Source: Agrococcus carbonis
GTDB lineage: Bacteria; Actinomycetota; Actinomycetes; Actinomycetales; Microbacteriaceae
Reading direction: 5' to 3'
DNA length: 64,000 bases
NCBI RefSeq assembly: GCF_900104705.1
Contig: NZ_LT629734.1
Span: 124,001-188,000 of the forward strand
A model generated the notes under the pieces. That model ran no database searches and was not told where the DNA came from. It was given only the letters and a program-made list of their open reading frames with translations. Position 1 is the stretch's first letter. Each line of letters starts with the position of its first letter. Both the position numbers and the translations under genes were made by a program. Below, in pieces: positions 8,982 to 16,726 of the stretch.

Positions 8982-9959
8982 TCAGCCGGCGGCGGGCTCG
9001 ATGCGGTCGAGGATGTCGATGACGAACAGCAGGTGCTCGCCCTCGCCGATGGACGCGGGGCGCGTCGCGGGGTCGTTGTAGCCGAGCTCCTGCGGGATCG
9101 AGACGACGACCTGGCTGCCGATCGGCTGGCCGACGACGGCGTCGACGAAGCCCGGGATCAGGTTGGCGTCGTCGACCGTCATGACGGTGGGCGTGCCTCG
9201 CTCCCAGGACGAGTCGAAGACCTCCTCGGTCTCCCAGACGATGCCCGTGTAGTGCAGCAGCATCGTGTCGCCCTCGGCGACCTCCTCGCCCGTGCCCTCG
9301 ATGCTCTGCATGACGGTGAGGTCCTCGGGGGCGGGGCTGCCGGGGAACGTCACGCCGGGTCGCCCGTCGGTCGCGAGGGCGATCGCCGGCATGCCCTGCT
9401 GGCCGGGGCGCGCGTTGCCCTCGGCGCGGCCGGGGTGCACGCCGGTGACGTCGAGCACGACGACCGCGGTGTCGGCGGGCGCGATGTCGAGCATCGGCGA
9501 CGACGCGCTCGGGCCGAACAGCGTCTCGACGGTCGTCGTGAGCACGACGCTCGAGCCCGGCGCGGCGCACTCGACCGCCTGGCTGAGCGCGGTCTCGCCG
9601 CCGGCCGCGAGCCGCAGCGGCTCGGCGGGGCGCTGCTCGTCGCTCGTGGCGTACGAGCTCGTGATCTCATCGCCGGTCTTGCCCGAGTAGACGACGTAGT
9701 CGGCGTCGACGATGTCGCCCTCGTCGACGCGCTCGCCCGCACCGCCGAGGTGCGAGACCTGGTCGCCCTCGCTCACGAGCGGGCGCTCGAACTCGACCGT
9801 CGGTGCACCCTCGCCCCGCTCGACGGAGACCTGCTCGGATGCGGCGCCCGGCTGCAGCTGCGGCGTGCAGCCGTCGAGGCTGGTCGCGGGCGCCTGGCAG
9901 GCGGTGAGGCCGGCCGCCGCGACGACGAGCGCGGCGATCGTGAGAGGGCGTGTGCGCAC
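8982..9959 (-). CDS. lipoprotein FKBP-type peptidyl-prolyl isomerase, tandem domain
   Basis: A secreted lipoprotein: the signal peptide ends in the lipobox LTAC with Cys21. The C-terminal domain (about 215-321) is an FKBP with the pattern GDTMLLHYTGIVWET, VFDSSW, PGFVDAVVGQPIGSQVVVSIP and a closing LLFVIDILD strand, so prolyl isomerase activity is likely. Residues about 78-172 repeat the same order of elements (EGDIVDADYVVYSG, then CAAPGSSVVLTTTVETLFG, then TAVVVLDVTGV) and look like a degenerate first FKBP domain. The GTG at 9957-9959 is the start that yields the signal peptide. Its substrates are unknown. Confidence 0.85.
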   Translation of the reverse strand: MRTRPLTIAALVVAAAGLTACQAPATSLDGCTPQLQPGAASEQVSVERGEGAPTVEFERPLVSEGDQVSHLGGAGERVDEGDIVDADYVVYSGKTGDEITSSYATSDEQRPAEPLRLAAGGETALSQAVECAAPGSSVVLTTTVETLFGPSASSPMLDIAPADTAVVVLDVTGVHPGRAEGNARPGQQGMPAIALATDGRPGVTFPGSPAPEDLTVMQSIEGTGEEVAEGDTMLLHYTGIVWETEEVFDSSWERGTPTVMTVDDANLIPGFVDAVVGQPIGSQVVVSIPQELGYNDPATRPASIGEGEHLLFVIDILDRIEPAAG

Positions 9960-9989
9960 AGCATTGCCTTTCGGGGTCGGGATGCGCGG

Positions 9990-11021
9990 TCAGTCTATCG
10001 GCGCGCCGGCGGCGTCCGGCCCGGCGGCGCTCGGCTCGGCGGCCGCGTCGCGCCCGCCGGCAGCGATGGCGTCGGCCTGCCGCTGGGCGTCGCGCCGGGC
10101 GCGCCGCGCGCGCTTGTCGCTCGGCACGCGGTCGCCGAGCGCGCCCGGGGTCCACGCCTCGATGTCGGCCTCGGCGAAGTCGGCCTTCGCCGCGCGGCGG
10201 CGGAAGGAGGGCAGCTCGACCCCGTCGGCGACGCGGCGCGCCGTCATGAGGAAGCCGGTGTGCGCGACCATGCGGTGGTCGGGCCGGACGGCGAGGCCCT
10301 CGACGTGCCAGCCGCGCACGAGCGTCTCGGTCGACTTCGGCGCGGTGAAGCGCCCGTCGGCGCGGATCGCCTCGACGGTGCGCGAGAGCTGGGTCACCGT
10401 CGCGACGTAGCAGAGCACGAGCCCGCCGGGTCGCAGCGCGCGGGCGGTCGCGTCGACGCACTCCCACGGCGCGAGCATGTCGAGCAGCACCCGGTCGGCC
10501 CCGCCGTCGGGCACGTGCTGGTCGAGCTCGTCGGCGAGGTCGCCGAGCACCGTCTCCCAGTTGGCGGGCCGCTCGCCGAAGAAGCCGGTGACGTTCGCCT
10601 CCGCGACATCCCGGAACTCCTCGCGCCGCTCGAAGGAGACGAGCCTGCCCGTGCCGTGCAGCGCCCGCAGCAGCCACAGCGAGAGCGCGCCCGAGCCGAC
10701 GCCCGCCTCGACGACGGTGAGGTCGGGGTGGATGTCGGCGAAGCCCACGATGTGGGACGCGTCCTTCGGGTAGATGATCGCGGCGCCGCGGGGCATCGAC
10801 ATGACGTAGTCGTGCAGCAGCGGGCGGATCGCGAGGTAGCCGGCCTCCCCGACCGTCACGAGCGAGCCGTCCTCGAGCCCGACGAGCTCGGCGTGCGGCA
10901 CGGCGCCGTGCTGCGTGCCGAACTGCTTCCCCTCGGTGAGGACGATCGTGTACATGCGCTGCTTCGGCCCGGTGAGCTGCACGACGTCGCCCCACTGGAG
11001 GGGGCCGGTCCTGCCCATCAT
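9990..11021 (-). CDS. trmI: tRNA (adenine-58-N1)-methyltransferase TrmI
   Basis: An S-adenosylmethionine-dependent enzyme that makes m1A58 in the T-loop of tRNA. The N-terminal beta-barrel region (about 1-70) is followed by a Rossmann methyltransferase core. Motif I reads VVEAGVGSGALS, motif IV reads LLDMLAPWE, and MVAHTGFLMTARRV is near the end. The protein is 343 residues, longer than the usual 280, because of an Arg/Ala-rich C-terminal tail. The ATG at 11019-11021 overlaps the HAD gene stop as ATGA. In many actinobacteria trmI stands just upstream of the proteasome ATPase gene arc, which is absent here. Confidence 0.93.
   Translation of the reverse strand: MMGRTGPLQWGDVVQLTGPKQRMYTIVLTEGKQFGTQHGAVPHAELVGLEDGSLVTVGEAGYLAIRPLLHDYVMSMPRGAAIIYPKDASHIVGFADIHPDLTVVEAGVGSGALSLWLLRALHGTGRLVSFERREEFRDVAEANVTGFFGERPANWETVLGDLADELDQHVPDGGADRVLLDMLAPWECVDATARALRPGGLVLCYVATVTQLSRTVEAIRADGRFTAPKSTETLVRGWHVEGLAVRPDHRMVAHTGFLMTARRVADGVELPSFRRRAAKADFAEADIEAWTPGALGDRVPSDKRARRARRDAQRQADAIAAGGRDAAAEPSAAGPDAAGAPID
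9992..9997 (-). promoter_or_regulatory. possible -10 box (TAGACT) of the FKBP gene
   Basis: TAGACT on the minus strand overlaps the trmI stop codon, about 33 bases before the GTG start. It would give a leader of about 26 bases containing a GAAAGG ribosome site. No -35 is evident. Confidence 0.35.
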
Positions 11022-11695
11022 GCGCGCACCTCGAGCACGGCATCCGCGAGCTCGGCGACCGTGCGCCCCGCGAGCGTGGGCCAGTGCACGACGCCGGGCA
11101 GCTGCGAGACGTCGACAGCGTGCGGCACGCCGATCGTCGTGAGCCCGGCGGCGAGGGCGCTCCGGGCGCCGTGGAACGAGTCCTCGATCGCGATCGAGCC
11201 CGCGGCCTCGACGCCGAGCAGCTCGAGGCCGCGCAGGTAGGGCTCGGGGTGGGGCTTGCCCTGGCGGCACTCGTCGCCCGCGACCGTCGCCTGGAAGGGC
11301 GCGCGTCCGAGGCGCGCCGCGAGCGAGGCCTCGACGCGGTCGACGAGGTCGCGCGTCGACATCGTGACGAGGGCGACCGGCACGTCGTGCTCGAGCAGCT
11401 CGTGCAGCAGCTCGATGGCGCCCGGCCGCGCCGGCAGGTCGTCGCCGATGCCGGCGAGCACCTCGCCGACGAGCCGCTCGACGATCGCGTCCTCGTGCAT
11501 GGGCACCCCGAGCGACTGGAAGACGCGGGCGCCGTCCCACAGGTCGACGCCGACGAGCGCCTCGGCCTGCTCGGGGCCCCACGGGATGCCGTGCTCGGCG
11601 GCGAGGCGCGCCTCCGCCGCCATCCACAGCGGCTCGGTGTCGATGAGGGTGCCGTCCATGTCGAACAGCACGGCGGCAGGGGCTCGGGAGGTCAC
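11018..11695 (-). CDS. HAD-superfamily phosphatase (beta-phosphoglucomutase-like)
   Basis: A 225-residue haloacid dehalogenase hydrolase. Motif I is FDMDGTLID with catalytic Asp12 and Asp14, motif II is the Thr of LVTMSTR, motif III is the Lys in QGKPHPEP and motif IV is the IEDS acid. The four-helix cap after motif I puts it in subfamily IA, with phosphoglycolate or sugar phosphates as likely substrates. Which one cannot be told. The GTG start at 11693-11695 follows a TAGGCT box by six bases, as expected for a leaderless message. It heads the unit with trmI. Confidence 0.88.
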   Translation of the reverse strand: MTSRAPAAVLFDMDGTLIDTEPLWMAAEARLAAEHGIPWGPEQAEALVGVDLWDGARVFQSLGVPMHEDAIVERLVGEVLAGIGDDLPARPGAIELLHELLEHDVPVALVTMSTRDLVDRVEASLAARLGRAPFQATVAGDECRQGKPHPEPYLRGLELLGVEAAGSIAIEDSFHGARSALAAGLTTIGVPHAVDVSQLPGVVHWPTLAGRTVAELADAVLEVRA

Positions 11696-11701
11696 CGCAG
11701 A

Positions 11702-11707
11702 AGCCTA
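11702..11707 (-). promoter_or_regulatory. -10 box (TAGGCT), leaderless start of the HAD-trmI unit
   Basis: TAGGCT on the minus strand is separated from the GTG start by six bases, so transcription should begin at or next to the start codon. Confidence 0.5.
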
Positions 11708-11763
11708 GCGGCGGCGCGCATCCGCCCCGCCCCGGACCAGCGGACGGCCGGGGGTCGGCGGCG

Positions 11764-11769
11764 TAGAGT
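11764..11769 (+). promoter_or_regulatory. -10 box (TAGAGT) of the PAC2-family gene
   Basis: TAGAGT lies 28 bases before the GTG start at 11798. It predicts a short leader containing the strong AGGAGGT ribosome site near 11784-11790. Confidence 0.5.
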
Positions 11770-11797
11770 GGGCGTTCGACGTGAGGAGGTGCCGGGG

Positions 11798-12784
11798 GTG
11801 GCACGAGGACCCATCGAGGGCCGGATCATGGTCGTCGCGTTCGAGGGCTGGACCGACGCGGGCGACGCGGCCAGCAGCGCGGTGCGCCGGCTCATCGAGG
11901 CGTGCGAGCTCGAGGCGTTCGACGAGATCGAGCCCGACGAGTACGTCGACTTCGCGCTCCACCGCCCGGTCATCCGCACGCTCGACGACGGCACGCGCGC
12001 GCTGCAGTGGCCCGCGACGATCGCCTACGCGCCGACCCGGCCCTCCGGCCGCACGTCGCTCGCGGACGACGCGGGCCTCGACGTCTCGACGGGCAACGAG
12101 GGCGAGCTCTTCGCGGTCGTCGGCGCCGAGCCGAGCCGCAACTGGACGGCGTTCGCCGCGGAGTTCCTCGAGATCGCGCGCGGCTGCGAGATCGACGCGA
12201 TCGTGTTCGTCGGGGCGATGCTCGCCGACGTGCCGCACTCGCGGCCGATCTCGACCGCGGTCTCGAGCGACAGCCGCGTGCTGCAGTCGCGCCTGGGCGT
12301 GCTGCAGAGCGAGTACGAGGGCCCGACCGGCATCATGAGCGTCCTGTCGCTCCTCGCGCAGGAGGCGGGCATCGAGACCGCGTCGCTGTGGGCATCGGTG
12401 CCGCACTACGTGCACAACGCGCCCGCGCCGAAGGCCGTCATCGCGCTGCTCGACCGGCTCTCCGAGATGCTCGACGTGACGATCCCGCTCGGCGACCTGC
12501 CCGAGCAGGCGGGCGAGTGGGAGCGCGGGATCGACGAGATCACCGAGCGCGACGACGACATGCGCGCCTACATCGGCAAGCTCGAGGAGCAGCGCGACGC
12601 GGTCGAGAGCCCCGAGGCCTCCGGCGAGGCGCTCGCCCACGAGTTCGAGCGGTTCCTGCGCTCCCAGCCCTCTCCGCGCCAGGGCCCGGTGCGCGGCACC
12701 GAGCCGCAGCGCCCCGACGCGCCGCGCGGCGAGGACCCGGAGGAGCCGGGCGAGCAGCCCGAGGACGACGCGCCGCCCGTCTGA
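11798..12784 (+). CDS. PAC2-family (proteasome assembly chaperone-like) protein
   Basis: A 328-residue member of the PAC2 family, common in actinobacteria (Rv2125 is a mycobacterial example) and without an established bacterial function. The core runs from IMVVAFEGWTDAGDAAS to about residue 240. It includes the conserved PHYVHNAPAPKAV stretch and is followed by a helical segment and a Pro/Asp/Glu-rich disordered tail. The GTG start at 11798 is supported by a well-placed AGGAGG site. It converges with mshC. Despite the family name no proteasome gene is present in this window, so a proteasome role is unlikely here. Confidence 0.85.
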   Translation: MARGPIEGRIMVVAFEGWTDAGDAASSAVRRLIEACELEAFDEIEPDEYVDFALHRPVIRTLDDGTRALQWPATIAYAPTRPSGRTSLADDAGLDVSTGNEGELFAVVGAEPSRNWTAFAAEFLEIARGCEIDAIVFVGAMLADVPHSRPISTAVSSDSRVLQSRLGVLQSEYEGPTGIMSVLSLLAQEAGIETASLWASVPHYVHNAPAPKAVIALLDRLSEMLDVTIPLGDLPEQAGEWERGIDEITERDDDMRAYIGKLEEQRDAVESPEASGEALAHEFERFLRSQPSPRQGPVRGTEPQRPDAPRGEDPEEPGEQPEDDAPPV

Positions 12785-12790
12785 GCCGCC

Positions 12791-14056
12791 TCAGCGTGCG
12801 GGCACGCTCCGCAGGTCGATGCCGAGCAGCGCGTCGATCGCGGCGATGCTCGCCTCGTCGGCCGGCGCGCGCGCGATGAAGGCGTCGACCGCCTGCAGCG
12901 CCGCGGGGGTGTTGAGGTCGTCGGCGAGGGTCACGCGCAGCCACGGGACGACCGAGTCCGCGTGCGACGGGTCGTCATCGGGCGTCACGGACCACGCGAG
13001 CCAGCGGTCGAGGCGGCGCTCGGCCTCCTCGAGCTCGTGCGGGAACCACTCCCAGTCGTCGCGCCAGTGGTGCGCCAGCAGCGCGAGCCGCAGCGCCGCG
13101 GGGCGCGCACCGGCCCGCAGCAGCGCCGAGACGAGCACGAGGTTGCCGAGCGACTTCGACATCTTCTCGCCCTCGAACGCGACGAGGCCCGCGTTGAGCC
13201 GCGCGCGGCTGAAGAGCGGTGCGCCGAGCGCGATCGCGTGGTGGCCCTGCATCTCCTGGTGCGGGAAGCGCAGGTCGCGGCCGCCCGCGGCGACCGTGAA
13301 CGGCGCGCCGAGCTCGTCCATCGCGATGACGGTGCACTCGACGTGCCAGCCGGGGCGCCCGCGGCCGACCGGCGAGTCCCACGCGGGCTCCCCCGGCCGC
13401 TCGGCGCGCCACAGCAGCGGGTCGAGCGGCGACCGCTTCCCGGGGCGGTCGGGGTCGCCGCCGAACTCGCGGGTCAGCTCGAGCATCTCGGCCTCGTCGG
13501 TGCGGCTGCCCGCGCCCATGCGGAACGCGCGCTCGCGGGTCGTGTCGAAGAGCACGTCCTCGCCCCCGCCCTCGGCGTCGGGTGCGGGGAGCCGGTAGGC
13601 GTCGCCCGTCTCGAGCAGCCGCTGCACCGCCTGCGCGATCGGCGCGATGCGCTCGGTCACGGCGATCCAGCGATCCGGCGGCAGGATGCGCAGCGCCGCC
13701 ATGTCCTGCCGGTAGAGCTCCTGCTGCTGCTCGGCGAGCCGCCGCCAGTCGACGCCGTCGCGCGCAGCGCGCTCGAGCAACGGGTCGTCGACGTCGGTCG
13801 AGTTCATCGCCGTGCGCACCTCGACGCCCGCGTCGAGCCACACGCGCGTGAGCGTGTCGAACGCGAGGTAGGTGAACGCGTGCCCGAGGTGCGTCGCGTC
13901 GTAGGGCGTGATGCCGCACGTGTACATGGATGCGACGGGTCCGTCGGGCAGCACGACGCGCGCGTCGGTGCGCACGTCGTGCACGCTCGGCAGCTGCCCC
14001 TCGCCGTGGCCGAGCTCGGCGAGCGACGGCACCGACGGCCGCTCCCACGACCTCAC
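12791..14056 (-). CDS. mshC: L-cysteine:1D-myo-inositol 2-amino-2-deoxy-alpha-D-glucopyranoside ligase MshC
   Basis: Mycothiol biosynthesis step that joins cysteine to GlcN-inositol using ATP. The fold is that of class I cysteinyl-tRNA synthetase: zinc-binding Cys47 in YTCGITPYD, HIGH-like HLGHA at 56-60, zinc ligand Cys241 in WHVECTV and KMSKS at 298-302. The 421 residues match MshC (about 410) and lack the anticodon-binding tail of CysS. The N-terminal sequence VRSWERPSVP is also typical of MshC. The GTG start overlaps the uppP stop as GTGA. This gene marks the host as a mycothiol-producing actinobacterium. Confidence 0.95.
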   Translation of the reverse strand: MRSWERPSVPSLAELGHGEGQLPSVHDVRTDARVVLPDGPVASMYTCGITPYDATHLGHAFTYLAFDTLTRVWLDAGVEVRTAMNSTDVDDPLLERAARDGVDWRRLAEQQQELYRQDMAALRILPPDRWIAVTERIAPIAQAVQRLLETGDAYRLPAPDAEGGGEDVLFDTTRERAFRMGAGSRTDEAEMLELTREFGGDPDRPGKRSPLDPLLWRAERPGEPAWDSPVGRGRPGWHVECTVIAMDELGAPFTVAAGGRDLRFPHQEMQGHHAIALGAPLFSRARLNAGLVAFEGEKMSKSLGNLVLVSALLRAGARPAALRLALLAHHWRDDWEWFPHELEEAERRLDRWLAWSVTPDDDPSHADSVVPWLRVTLADDLNTPAALQAVDAFIARAPADEASIAAIDALLGIDLRSVPAR

Positions 14057-14886
14057 AGCGCGTCGATCCAGCCGGCGGCGAGCGCGACGAGCAGGAGCGT
14101 GCCGAGCACGATGCGGTAGACGACGAACGGCAGGAAGCTCCGCCGCGAGATCCACGCCATGAGCCACTTGATGACGGCGATGCCGACGACGAACGCGACG
14201 ACGGTCGCGAGGATCGTGGGACCCATCCCGAGCCCGACCGAGGTCGGCTCGCGAAGCGCCTGGATGGTCTCGTAGATGCCGGCGCCGAAGACGGCGGGCA
14301 CGGCGAGGAAGAACGCGTACTTCGCGGCCGCGGGGCGCTGGTAGCCGAGCGCGCGGCCCATCGTGACGGTCGCGCCCGAGCGCGAGACGCCCGGGATGAG
14401 CGCGAGCACCTGGGCGACGCCGATCAGCAGACCGTCGCGGTAGGTCGTCGTCTCGAGGGTCTTGATGCGGCGCCCCAGGAGGTCGGCGGCGCCGAGGACG
14501 AGGCCGAAGACGATCAGGACGGTCGCGGTGATCCAGAGGCTCCGCAGCTGGTCGCGGATGAGGTCCTGGAACAGCACGCCCGCGAGCACGATCGGGATCG
14601 TGCCGATGATCACGAGCCAGCCCATCTTCACGTCGGGGTCCTGGCGGTCGGCCTTGCCCGAGAACTGCTGGAACCACTTGCCGATGATGCGGGTGATGTC
14701 CTTCCAGAAGAAGATCACCACCGCGAGCTCGGTGCCGATCTGGGTGATCGCGGTGAACGTCGCGCCCGGGTCCTCGGCGCCGGGCAGGAAGATGCCCGCG
14801 ATGCGCAGGTGCGCGCTCGAGGAGATGGGCAGGAACTCGGTGGCGCCCTGCAGGGCCCCGAGGAAGATCGCGATCAGCCAGTCCAT
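14053..14886 (-). CDS. uppP: undecaprenyl-diphosphatase UppP/BacA
   Basis: A membrane enzyme that recycles undecaprenyl pyrophosphate to the monophosphate carrier for cell-wall synthesis; it can confer bacitracin tolerance. The 277-residue protein contains the signature GALQGATEFLPISSSAH with Glu17 and the second motif PGVSRSG at 165-171. It has about eight hydrophobic segments. It lies between the M20 peptidase gene (7 bases) and mshC (4-base overlap), a grouping also seen in mycobacteria. Confidence 0.96.
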   Translation of the reverse strand: MDWLIAIFLGALQGATEFLPISSSAHLRIAGIFLPGAEDPGATFTAITQIGTELAVVIFFWKDITRIIGKWFQQFSGKADRQDPDVKMGWLVIIGTIPIVLAGVLFQDLIRDQLRSLWITATVLIVFGLVLGAADLLGRRIKTLETTTYRDGLLIGVAQVLALIPGVSRSGATVTMGRALGYQRPAAAKYAFFLAVPAVFGAGIYETIQALREPTSVGLGMGPTILATVVAFVVGIAVIKWLMAWISRRSFLPFVVYRIVLGTLLLVALAAGWIDAL

Positions 14887-14893
14887 GGGTCTC

Positions 14894-16186
14894 TCAGTAG
14901 GTGAGCAGCAGGTCCTCGAGCACGTCGGTGCCGAAGTCGAGGGCGTCGAGCGGCACGCGCTCGTCGACGCCGTGGAACATGGCGGCGAAGTCGAGCTCGG
15001 GCGTGAGCCGCAGCGGCGCGAACCCGTAGCCGGCGATGCCGAGCTCGGAGAGCGCCTTGTTGTCGGTGCCGCCCGAGAGCATGTACGGCAGCACCGCCGC
15101 CCCCGGGTCGTGGCGGCCGAGCGCCGCGGTCATCGCCTCGACGAGCGGGCCCGAGAAGGGCTGCTCGAGGCCGACGTCGCCGTGCACGAGCTCGACCTCG
15201 ATCGCGTCGCCCACGAGGGCGCGGATGCCGTCGATCGCCTCGCGCTCGCGGCCCGGCAGCGGCCGGACGTCGATCCGGGCCTCGGCGACCGAGGGGATGA
15301 CGTTGTGCTTGTAGCCCGCGTCGAGCTGCGTGGGGTTGGCGGTGTGGCGCAGGCTCGAGCGCAGGAAGCGCGCGACCGTGCCCGTGCGCTCAGCCACCGC
15401 ATCCGGGTCGTCGTCCTCGGCGCCGAGCAGCTCGGCGACGCGGGCGATGAGCTCGCGGGTGGTGTCGGTGAGCTCGACCGGGAACTCGTGCTCGCCCACC
15501 GCGGCGACGGCGCGCGCGAGGGCGGTGACGGCGTTGTCGCGCATGTGCTGCGATCCGTGCGCCGCGGTGCCGCGCGCTCGCAGCAGGATCCACTGCAGCG
15601 CCTTCTCCGCGGTCTGCAGCAGGTAGGCGCGGCGGCCCTCGATCTCGATCGAGTAGCCGCCGACCTCGCTGATCGCCTCGGTCGCGCCCGCGAAGAGGTC
15701 GGGGTGGTTGCGCACGAGCCACTGCGAGCCGAACGCGCCGCCGGCCTCCTCGTCGGCGAAGAACGCCACCACGAGGCCGCGACGCGGGCGCCGGCCGGAG
15801 GTCAGGATGCGCTCGAGGGCGGCGAGGATCATCGCGTCCATCTGCTTCATGTCGACCGCTCCGCGGCCCCACAGCATGCCGTCGCGCACGACGCCCTCGA
15901 AGGGGTCGACGCTCCACTCGCTCGCGTCGGCCGGCACGACGTCGAGGTGCCCGTGCACGACGAGCAGCGGCAGCGACGGATCGGTGCCCTCGATGCGCGC
16001 GACGACGCTCGTGCGGCCGGGCGCGGCCTCGAACGTCTCGCTCGCGACGCCCATCGCTGCGAGCGCCTCGACGACGTAGGCCGCGGCCTCCGCCTCGCCG
16101 CTCGAGCGGCCGCCGCCCCAGTTCTGGGTGTCGATCCGGATGAGGTCCCTCGCGATGCGCGCAGTTCGAGTCAGTCCGTCGGTCAC
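14894..16186 (-). CDS. M20/M25/M40-family metallopeptidase
   Basis: A zinc-dependent exopeptidase or deacylase of the ArgE/DapE/carboxypeptidase G2 group, 430 residues, without a signal peptide. Metal ligands are seen in VVHGHLDVV (His80, Asp82), the catalytic base in ADEEAGG (Glu146/147) and further ligands towards MFHGVDE near the C-terminus. The lid domain lies between. It resembles mycobacterial Rv2141c, which has the same uppP/mshC neighbours. The substrate is not known; a dipeptidase or N-acyl amino acid role is possible. The GTG start is six bases after a TAGCCT box. Confidence 0.87.
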   Translation of the reverse strand: MTDGLTRTARIARDLIRIDTQNWGGGRSSGEAEAAAYVVEALAAMGVASETFEAAPGRTSVVARIEGTDPSLPLLVVHGHLDVVPADASEWSVDPFEGVVRDGMLWGRGAVDMKQMDAMILAALERILTSGRRPRRGLVVAFFADEEAGGAFGSQWLVRNHPDLFAGATEAISEVGGYSIEIEGRRAYLLQTAEKALQWILLRARGTAAHGSQHMRDNAVTALARAVAAVGEHEFPVELTDTTRELIARVAELLGAEDDDPDAVAERTGTVARFLRSSLRHTANPTQLDAGYKHNVIPSVAEARIDVRPLPGREREAIDGIRALVGDAIEVELVHGDVGLEQPFSGPLVEAMTAALGRHDPGAAVLPYMLSGGTDNKALSELGIAGYGFAPLRLTPELDFAAMFHGVDERVPLDALDFGTDVLEDLLLTY

Positions 16187-16192
16187 CAGGCA

Positions 16193-16198
16193 AGGCTA
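16193..16198 (-). promoter_or_regulatory. -10 box (TAGCCT), leaderless start of the M20-uppP-mshC operon
   Basis: TAGCCT on the minus strand stands six bases before the GTG start at 16186. Confidence 0.5.
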
Positions 16199-16236
16199 GC
16201 CGCCCGGCGTGGTCATCGAGCGCGCTCGGGCCGTGC

Positions 16237-16242
16237 TAGAGT
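16237..16242 (+). promoter_or_regulatory. -10 box (TAGAGT) of tRNA-Leu
   Basis: TAGAGT lies 33 bases before the mature tRNA end, leaving a 5' leader of about 27 bases to be removed by RNase P. No good -35 match is visible. Confidence 0.45.
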
Positions 16243-16275
16243 CGTTGATCGGCCCACCAAGTGGTCCGACACCTT

Positions 16276-16361
16276 GCGCGGGTGGCGGAATTGGCAGACG
16301 CGCTAGCTTGAGGTGCTAGTGCCCGTATTAGGGCGTGGGGGTTCAAGTCCCCCCTCGCGCA
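16276..16361 (+). tRNA. tRNA-Leu (anticodon GAG)
   Basis: An 86-base class II tRNA. The acceptor arm GCGCGGG pairs with CTCGCGC, with one G-U pair. The anticodon stem CTAGC/GCTAG encloses the loop TTGAGGT with anticodon GAG at 16310-16312. A long variable arm follows, and the T-arm carries GTTCAAGTC. The discriminator is A, and the terminal CCA is not encoded. Confidence 0.97.
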
Positions 16362-16365
16362 CAGA

Positions 16366-16399
16366 TCGAGGCCCGGAAGCAGATGCTCCCGGGCCTCGA
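16366..16399 (+). terminator. hairpin terminator after tRNA-Leu
   Basis: A perfect 11-bp stem (TCGAGGCCCGG / CCGGGCCTCGA) with a 12-base loop begins five bases after the tRNA. There is no T-run, as is common in high-GC actinobacteria. Confidence 0.7.
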
Positions 16400-16455
16400 G
16401 CCGTTCCCGGGCGGTTGCGGTCGGCACTCCCCAGCGCGCTCCCGGCTCGCGCGGC

Positions 16456-16461
16456 TAGCCT
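16456..16461 (+). promoter_or_regulatory. -10 box (TAGCCT), leaderless start of the PspC gene
   Basis: TAGCCT is followed by six bases and the ATG at 16468. No ribosome site fits in this space, so the message is probably leaderless. Confidence 0.5.
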
Positions 16462-16467
16462 GCCGCC

Positions 16468-16710
16468 ATGGTCTTCGACAGCATCCGCCGCGCCGGCTTC
16501 CGCCGCGGCCCCGCCCGACTGCTCGCCGGCATCTGCGGCGGCATCGCAGCGAAGACGGGCATCAACGTGTGGATCGTCCGCCTCGTCACCCTCCTGCTCT
16601 TCGCGCTCCCCGTGCTCGGCTGGGGCGTCTACGCCGTCGTCTGGATCCTGACGCCGAACCAGTCCGGCTCGATCCCGCTCGAGCGCTGGCTCGGTCGCGG
16701 GCGGCGCTGA
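16468..16710 (+). CDS. PspC-domain small membrane protein
   Basis: An 80-residue protein made almost entirely of a PspC domain. The basic N-terminus RRGPARLLAGICGGIAAKTG precedes a single membrane segment (about 37-62, LLLFALPVLGWGVYAVVWIL), then a short basic tail. PspC domains occur in envelope-stress proteins. There is no other phage-shock gene here, so its partner is unknown. It is transcribed alone, between tRNA-Leu and the convergent dinB. Confidence 0.85.
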   Translation: MVFDSIRRAGFRRGPARLLAGICGGIAAKTGINVWIVRLVTLLLFALPVLGWGVYAVVWILTPNQSGSIPLERWLGRGRR

Positions 16711-16726
16711 CGCACCCCACCCGACC

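Noticed and set aside
12791..14056. Cysteinyl-tRNA synthetase (cysS)
   Set aside because: The protein is about 50 residues shorter, lacks the anticodon-binding tail and has the MshC-type N-terminus and neighbours.
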